DNA of 43,640 nt from Sulfurovum sp. (GTDB lineage: Bacteria; Campylobacterota; Campylobacteria; Campylobacterales; Sulfurovaceae): positions 1 to 43,640 of the forward strand of contig JALWTA010000035.1 of assembly GCA_027082955.1 (NCBI GenBank), written 5' to 3'. This document shows positions 39,843-43,640 of this stretch, in pieces (positions within the stretch are counted from its first letter, which is position 1; every line of letters starts with the position of its first letter). The notes under the pieces are model-generated. The model was not told the origin of the DNA. It searched no databases and worked only from the letters and a program-made list of their open reading frames with translations. The translations under genes were made by a program, and so were the position numbers.

Positions 39843-41073
39843 GCTTCTGTTCCTCTTCAAGGGTTTTCAAAAAACGTTTAATGTTTCGTGCTGCCTGACG
39901 GATACGCTTCTCATTCTCTATCAGCGCGATACGCACATATTTGTCACCGTAAATCCCAAACCCGATACCGGGACTCACAGCCACACCCGCTTCCTGCAAA
40001 AGTCGTTTGGAGAACTCCATGGAACCCATCTCCATATCGAGTGCAATCTGTGGCAGTTTTGCCCAAATAAACATACTCGCATTAGGTTTTTCAAGTGCCC
40101 ATCCGGCATTGGTAAAGGACTCGATCATCACATCACGTCTTTTTCTATAACGGGGGATGATCTCCTTGTCCGGTACATATCCATGCTCATCAAGTGCTAC
40201 AGTAGCTGCTACCTGAATCGGGGTGAACATACCGTAGTCCAGCCATGACTTGATCGCCTGAAGCGCACCGATAAGCTTTTTGTTCCCTACTACAAACCCG
40301 ACACGCCATCCCGCCATGTTGTAAGATTTTGAAAGGGTATAGGACTCTACTGCGACATCTTTGGCACCTTCAACCTGCATGATTGATGGTGTTTTATACC
40401 CATCAAAGGTAATATCGGCATAGGCAATATCGGAAATGATATAGAAACGCTTCTCTTTTGCCAGTGCTACCAGACGCTCATAAAACTCCGGCGTCACGGT
40501 TGCAGTACTTGGGTTGTGCGGGAAGTTTACTACCAAAAATTTTGGCTTTGGAATTGAGTTTTCCAACGCTTCATTCACATCGGAAAGGAACTTGTCCTCA
40601 TCCACTTCAAAGGTATCTTCGTCAAAGGTCACTTCCATCTTCTCGACATTCGCCCCTGCCAGTACAAATGCCTGTGAATGGATCGGATAGGTCGGGTCAG
40701 GTACGATTGCAACATCACCCGGATTGGTGATCGCCTGAACAAGGTGCACATACCCCTCTTTACTTCCCATTGTCGCTACCACTTCTGTATCTGGGTCAAG
40801 GTCAGCACCATACTTTCGCTTATACCAGTTGCTCATAGCAAGGCGTAATTTATAGATGCCTTTACTTGCGCTGTAGCCGTGTGTTTTTGGCTTATGGGCG
40901 GTTTCACACAATTTGTCAATGATGGGTTTGGGTGTTGAAGCATCCGGATTCCCCATCGAAAAATCAATAATGTCCGCCCCTTCCCGACGCATTTTCATCT
41001 TGATTTCATTGATCTCTGCAAATATATATTTTGGTAAACGGTTTATCTTCTCAAACTGAATTTCGTCAAACAT
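39835..41073 (-). CDS. Class I PLP aminotransferase, AlaC/DapL-like
   Basis: 412 residues. GNPDASTPKPIIDKL, VPDPTYPIHSQAFVLAG, VVNFPHNPSTATV, the PLP-lysine segment TLSKSYNMAGWRVGF and VSPGIGFG.YGDKYVRIAL mark a fold-type I aminotransferase. Closest in pattern to AlaC (glutamate-pyruvate) and LL-diaminopimelate aminotransferase-like proteins; these are hard to separate by eye. The coupled hom gene suggests aspartate-family amino acids. GAGGAAAAG precedes the ATG. Confidence 0.85.
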   Translation of the reverse strand: MFDEIQFEKINRLPKYIFAEINEIKMKMRREGADIIDFSMGNPDASTPKPIIDKLCETAHKPKTHGYSASKGIYKLRLAMSNWYKRKYGADLDPDTEVVATMGSKEGYVHLVQAITNPGDVAIVPDPTYPIHSQAFVLAGANVEKMEVTFDEDTFEVDEDKFLSDVNEALENSIPKPKFLVVNFPHNPSTATVTPEFYERLVALAKEKRFYIISDIAYADITFDGYKTPSIMQVEGAKDVAVESYTLSKSYNMAGWRVGFVVGNKKLIGALQAIKSWLDYGMFTPIQVAATVALDEHGYVPDKEIIPRYRKRRDVMIESFTNAGWALEKPNASMFIWAKLPQIALDMEMGSMEFSKRLLQEAGVAVSPGIGFGIYGDKYVRIALIENEKRIRQAARNIKRFLKTLEEEQKHG

Positions 41074-41094
41074 AATTTCTCTTTTCCTCTAAAA

Positions 41095-41568
41095 TTAATT
41101 GGAACGGTTATTTTCAATAGCATGTTCAATGCTCAATTCAGGATCTCTATCCACTGCATCTTTAATTGCAACATCCGAAGTTGTCTTACTCCCATAAAAC
41201 GGGAGCAATGTTTTAAATTTTTGCCGATCAAACTGTGTCGCAAAGTACCAGGAAGCCCCGCCTATCAACACGAGTATCAGCAATACAATAACTTTAGATC
41301 TTCCCTTTTTCCTTTCCACAAGCGGTGCATCAAGTACAATGCCGTCTTCATCATGATGTGCATCATAATATGCTCGTGCTTCTTTACGAAGCGCTTTCAT
41401 ATCTGCACCGTATTCACGTTCAATAATGGAAATAAAACCCATTGTTTTTACTTTCTTAAGCAGTTCAAACTCACCTGCAAAAAGTGCTTCAAGGTTTTCT
41501 TCGGAAATATTTGTTTTATCACTAATCGCTTTAATACTGTTCTCTTCAAGTATGTCTTTCAATTGCAT
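41095..41568 (-). CDS. RodZ-like membrane protein with an N-terminal helical domain
   Basis: 157 residues. The N-terminal 70 residues look like a degenerate helix-turn-helix (MQLKDILEENSIKAISDKTNISEENLEAL). After a charged linker comes one membrane helix (about 93-109), then a short extracytoplasmic tail. The layout recalls RodZ-type cell-shape proteins or membrane-tethered HTH proteins, but it is short and the assignment is tentative. The ATG lies 23 nt inside the rlmB 3' end. Confidence 0.6.
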   Translation of the reverse strand: MQLKDILEENSIKAISDKTNISEENLEALFAGEFELLKKVKTMGFISIIEREYGADMKALRKEARAYYDAHHDEDGIVLDAPLVERKKGRSKVIVLLILVLIGGASWYFATQFDRQKFKTLLPFYGSKTTSDVAIKDAVDRDPELSIEHAIENNRSN

Positions 41569-42241
41569 AACCCATCCTATGTATTAAAATAGCCGCCGCT
41601 GCACTGACATTCAGTGAATCGAATGCATGTTTCATCTCTATAGACACAAGTCCGTCGAGCTTGCCTCTTACCCTTTTGGATATACCTTTGTCCTCACTCC
41701 CCATAACCAGAACCCTCTTTTGGGGAAATACCACTTCCTGTATAGGCTTTCCTTCCATTGCTGCACCATAGACCGTAAACCCAATCTGTTTCAGCTCATT
41801 AAGCAGGTCAAGTACATTGTGAGTAAGCAAAAAAGGCATATCCAGCATCGCTCCGGAACTTGTACGTACAATCGCAGAGAAGTTCAATTGACGAACACCG
41901 GCAGCTACGACAGCATCTGCCCCCAAAGCATATGCACTTCTTACAATAGCCCCAATGTTCCCTACATCTGTAAGCCCATCAAGAATAACAATAAAGTCAC
42001 CCTTCTTGATCATATCAGGATCAGGAACATCTATCTCCGATACCTCAAGCAGAATACCTTGATGGTTTCCACCCTTGCTCATAGACTGTGCCCATTTCTC
42101 TTCAAGAAACTTGATCTTCTCATGGTACTGGTGGAACAAGTGCTGCGGCAGCACCCCTTTTTTTGCGACATATACTGTTTCAACAACTTCCGGGTGTCGT
42201 TCCAAGGCATACAGACATACCTGTTTTCCGTAAATAATCAT
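41546..42241 (-). CDS. rlmB: TrmH/SpoU-family 23S rRNA 2'-O-methyltransferase
   Basis: 231 residues. N-terminal substrate-binding domain and SPOUT knot domain with LDGLTDVGNIGAIVRSAYALGADAVV, VLVMGSEDKGISKRV and DSLNVSAAAAILIHRM (motifs 1-3). RlmB-type enzymes methylate G2251 of 23S rRNA; exact target by family only. Located 28 nt after rsmI on the same strand. Confidence 0.9.
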   Translation of the reverse strand: MIIYGKQVCLYALERHPEVVETVYVAKKGVLPQHLFHQYHEKIKFLEEKWAQSMSKGGNHQGILLEVSEIDVPDPDMIKKGDFIVILDGLTDVGNIGAIVRSAYALGADAVVAAGVRQLNFSAIVRTSSGAMLDMPFLLTHNVLDLLNELKQIGFTVYGAAMEGKPIQEVVFPQKRVLVMGSEDKGISKRVRGKLDGLVSIEMKHAFDSLNVSAAAAILIHRMGYAIERHT

Positions 42242-42269
42242 AAGAGATTTTATCCAATTTTTACTTGAA

Positions 42270-43097
42270 CTAGCGTTTTCCTTTGTTCCCCACCAGTTCC
42301 TGATACCACTCTTTCACACTCCGATCACTGAGTTCAGCAAGAAGTTTTGCCTTTACTTTTGGCGGCAGATCCATTTGGTATATTTGAGACACTGAAAGTG
42401 AATCTTCAGTACTTTTTCCCGCTGATTTTATGATGACAACCCACTCACCGCGAATTGTTGACGCTTTTAACATCTCCAAAAGTTCCGAAGCTGACCCCCG
42501 ATAGTAATGCTGGTACTGTTTACTGATCTCCTTTGCCAAAAAAAGCTCTCGATTACTATCGATTGCAATAATTTCTTCCAGCAATTTCTCAAGTCTGTGC
42601 GGTGCTTCGTATAGTACGGTATTATATCCGTTCTCCATGGCTTCATGTAATGCTGTCTGCCTCTCTTTTCCTTTGTGAGGCAAAAAGGCATAAAAGAGAA
42701 ATTTACCCTCCTCAAAACCGGAAGCGGCATAGGCAGTCGTCACAGCAGAAGCACCGGGAAGTACATCATAGGGTATGTCCTCTTTTTGACAATATGCTAC
42801 AAGCAGCTGTCCCGGATCGGAAATAACTGGCATTCCCGCATCACTGACATAAACAATCTTTTTTGTACGGATATCCTCTGCGTACTGTTCCAGCCGAGCA
42901 TGACCATTATGTTCGTTAAATGAAACAAATAGAGCATCCGGATACTGCATGTCAAAACGTTCTTCTAAAAGCTTTAAAAGGTGTTTTGTGTGCCGTGTGT
43001 CTTCGCAGAAAAAAAGTTCTGCCTCTTCAAAAAGACGAAGTGCTCGAATTGTAATATCTTGGGGGTTACCAATAGGTGTGGGGATGAAAGTAAGCAT
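42270..43097 (-). CDS. rsmI: 16S rRNA (cytidine-1402 2'-O)-methyltransferase
   Basis: 275 residues. TPIGNPQDITIRALRLFEEAELFFCEDTRHTKHLL and VSDAGMPVISDPGQLLV, PYDVLPGASAVTTAYAASGF and FYAFLPHKG are RsmI signatures. It binds SAM through the tetrapyrrole-methylase fold and modifies the ribosomal P site with RsmH. AGGCAAAA precedes the ATG. A terminator separates it from rpmE. Confidence 0.95.
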   Translation of the reverse strand: MLTFIPTPIGNPQDITIRALRLFEEAELFFCEDTRHTKHLLKLLEERFDMQYPDALFVSFNEHNGHARLEQYAEDIRTKKIVYVSDAGMPVISDPGQLLVAYCQKEDIPYDVLPGASAVTTAYAASGFEEGKFLFYAFLPHKGKERQTALHEAMENGYNTVLYEAPHRLEKLLEEIIAIDSNRELFLAKEISKQYQHYYRGSASELLEMLKASTIRGEWVVIIKSAGKSTEDSLSVSQIYQMDLPPKVKAKLLAELSDRSVKEWYQELVGNKGKR

Positions 43098-43105
43098 TTT
43101 TGCCT

Positions 43106-43137
43106 AAAAAAAGAATGACTCCCCGAGTAAGTCGGGG
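43106..43137 (-). terminator. Rho-independent terminator after rpmE
   Basis: CCCCGA (43121-43126) pairs with TCGGGG (43132-43137), loop 5 nt. On the minus strand a T7 run follows at 43106-43112 after a short AT stretch. Confidence 0.7.
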
Positions 43138-43143
43138 AAAAGA

Positions 43144-43344
43144 TTAGCTGAGTTTATATTTGTTTTTAAACTTCTCAACTCTACCTGCAGCATCAACGAT
43201 CTTTTCAGAACCTGTAAAGAACGGGTGACACTCATTACAAATATCGATTGAAAGCTCTGGCTTGTTTGATCTTACTTCAAACTCATTACCACAAGCACAC
43301 TTCACTTTACATTCCATATATTCAGGATGAATACCTTTTCTCAT
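43144..43344 (-). CDS. rpmE: Ribosomal protein L31 (zinc-binding, C+ type)
   Basis: 66 residues. [26 protein letters not shown] and [13 protein letters not shown] are diagnostic of bL31. Cys16, Cys18, Cys36 and Cys39 form the zinc site, marking the zinc-dependent C+ paralogue. Start ATG 43344 has AAAGGT upstream; the frame extends to 43380 without support. Confidence 0.97.
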   Translation of the reverse strand: MRKGIHPEYMECKVKCACGNEFEVRSNKPELSIDICNECHPFFTGSEKIVDAAGRVEKFKNKYKLS

Positions 43345-43516
43345 TGTGAGACCTTTTATAGTTATTTTGTTGACAGGCAACTAACCTGTTCTGATCCGAA
43401 CATCATGTTGGATCCTTCCATATCTTACGATAGGGTCATTGCAACAGTCTTTGCTGAGACAACTTTTAGGGCGATATTATATCTGAATATATTTAAATAC
43501 ATTTTAAACTTGGGAC
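43345..43516. other. Intergenic region without a recognisable gene
   Basis: Between rpmE and the 23-bp repeat. AT-rich toward the right. A TATAAA box on the minus strand (43355-43360) could belong to rpmE. A short plus-strand open frame crosses it but starts inside rpmE and shows no ribosome site or protein-like composition. Confidence 0.5.
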
Positions 43517-43558
43517 TTAATGGAAAAAACGGGTTGCTAAAAACCTAAGCAAAGCCCG
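43517..43558 (-). terminator. Terminator-like hairpin containing the second copy of the 23-bp repeat
   Basis: On the minus strand CGGG and TTGCT pair with AGCAA and CCCG around an AT-rich loop (bulged stem, 43530-43558), followed by T6 (43524-43529). 43517-43539 is the exact inverse of 100-122. It would stop a transcript entering from the right. Confidence 0.55.
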
Positions 43559-43640
43559 GTAGCATGGTGCTTAAAAAGGGATTATTTACAATGCGCTGTA
43601 AAAAAATGCCCAAAATGCGGTTCAAACCATACAAAAAAGA
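43559..43640 (+). mobile_element. Probable left end of an insertion sequence with a zinc-ribbon transposase start (partial)
   Basis: From about 43559 (GGTAGCATGGTG) the sequence changes character and leads to ATG 43591. Reading in frame gives little. Omitting one A from the A7 run at 43600-43606 gives MRCKKCPKCGSNHTKK, a zinc-ribbon N-terminus like that of IS1-family InsA and related transposases. The window ends at 43640, so family and boundaries cannot be confirmed. Confidence 0.35.

Noticed and set aside
43327-43548. Plus-strand frame of 73 codons
   Set aside because: Begins inside antisense rpmE and ends in the terminator-like repeat; no ribosome site or recognisable composition.
43381-43560. 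tRNA gene upstream of rpmE
   Set aside because: Inspected for cloverleaf arms and a GTTC-type T loop on both strands; none found.

Overview
The window reads as a chromosomal segment of a chemolithotrophic, denitrifying Campylobacterota (Epsilonproteobacteria) of the Sulfurovum/Sulfurimonas kind. This is an inference from gene content: cytochrome cd1 nitrite reductase plus cNOR, a complex-I/group-4-hydrogenase-like membrane complex, a cysteine-type formate dehydrogenase, and many short uncharacterised membrane proteins. No rRNA, tRNA or CRISPR array was recognised.

Layout. 1-350 holds the 3' end of a plus-strand gene, a terminator and a REP-like inverted repeat pair. 734-7858 (minus) is a seven-gene, stop/start-overlapping operon for an Ehr-type complex: NuoL-, NuoH-, NuoK/HyfE- and NuoN-like membrane subunits, a DUF167 protein, then the large and small catalytic-type subunits. 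The large subunit lacks the nickel cysteines. 8069-14290 (minus) carries trkA, trkH, a thioredoxin-fold protein without CxxC, a periplasmic YtcJ-like amidohydrolase and a periplasmic choloylglycine-hydrolase-like enzyme. 14499-20358 is a denitrification block: a small membrane protein, norC, norB, an unannotated 51-residue membrane protein and nirS on the minus strand. Upstream of it, two divergent transcripts of membrane proteins share one FNR/CRP-type box. 20451-26905 holds housekeeping metabolism (ilvE, an SPFH/prohibitin protein, hisIE, purF, dapB, trxB, trxA). 27018-28188 has a PhyH dioxygenase and yraN.

28412-35451 is a defence module: a complete Wadjet type I anti-plasmid system (jetABCD) directly abutting an MNT nucleotidyltransferase whose HEPN partner survives only as its first 31 codons. 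35473-37972 has a stand-alone formate-dehydrogenase-type molybdoenzyme and a small cysteine-rich protein. 38069-43344 has yajQ, hom, an AlaC-like aminotransferase, a RodZ-like membrane protein, rlmB, rsmI and rpmE. The right edge enters what looks like an IS with a zinc-ribbon transposase start broken by an A7 tract.

The most unusual non-coding structure is a set of paired heptanucleotide tandem arrays. Three intergenic gaps (after the SPFH gene, between purF and dapB, before yajQ) each hold two different 7-bp arrays separated by a short spacer, in two cases a clear hairpin, and packed tightly against the neighbouring genes. Other leads are the Ni-less Ehr complex with its embedded DUF167 gene, FNR-type boxes at -41.5 from inferred starts, the truncated HEPN gene fused to the Wadjet boundary, and a ribosome-binding-site hairpin before hisIE.
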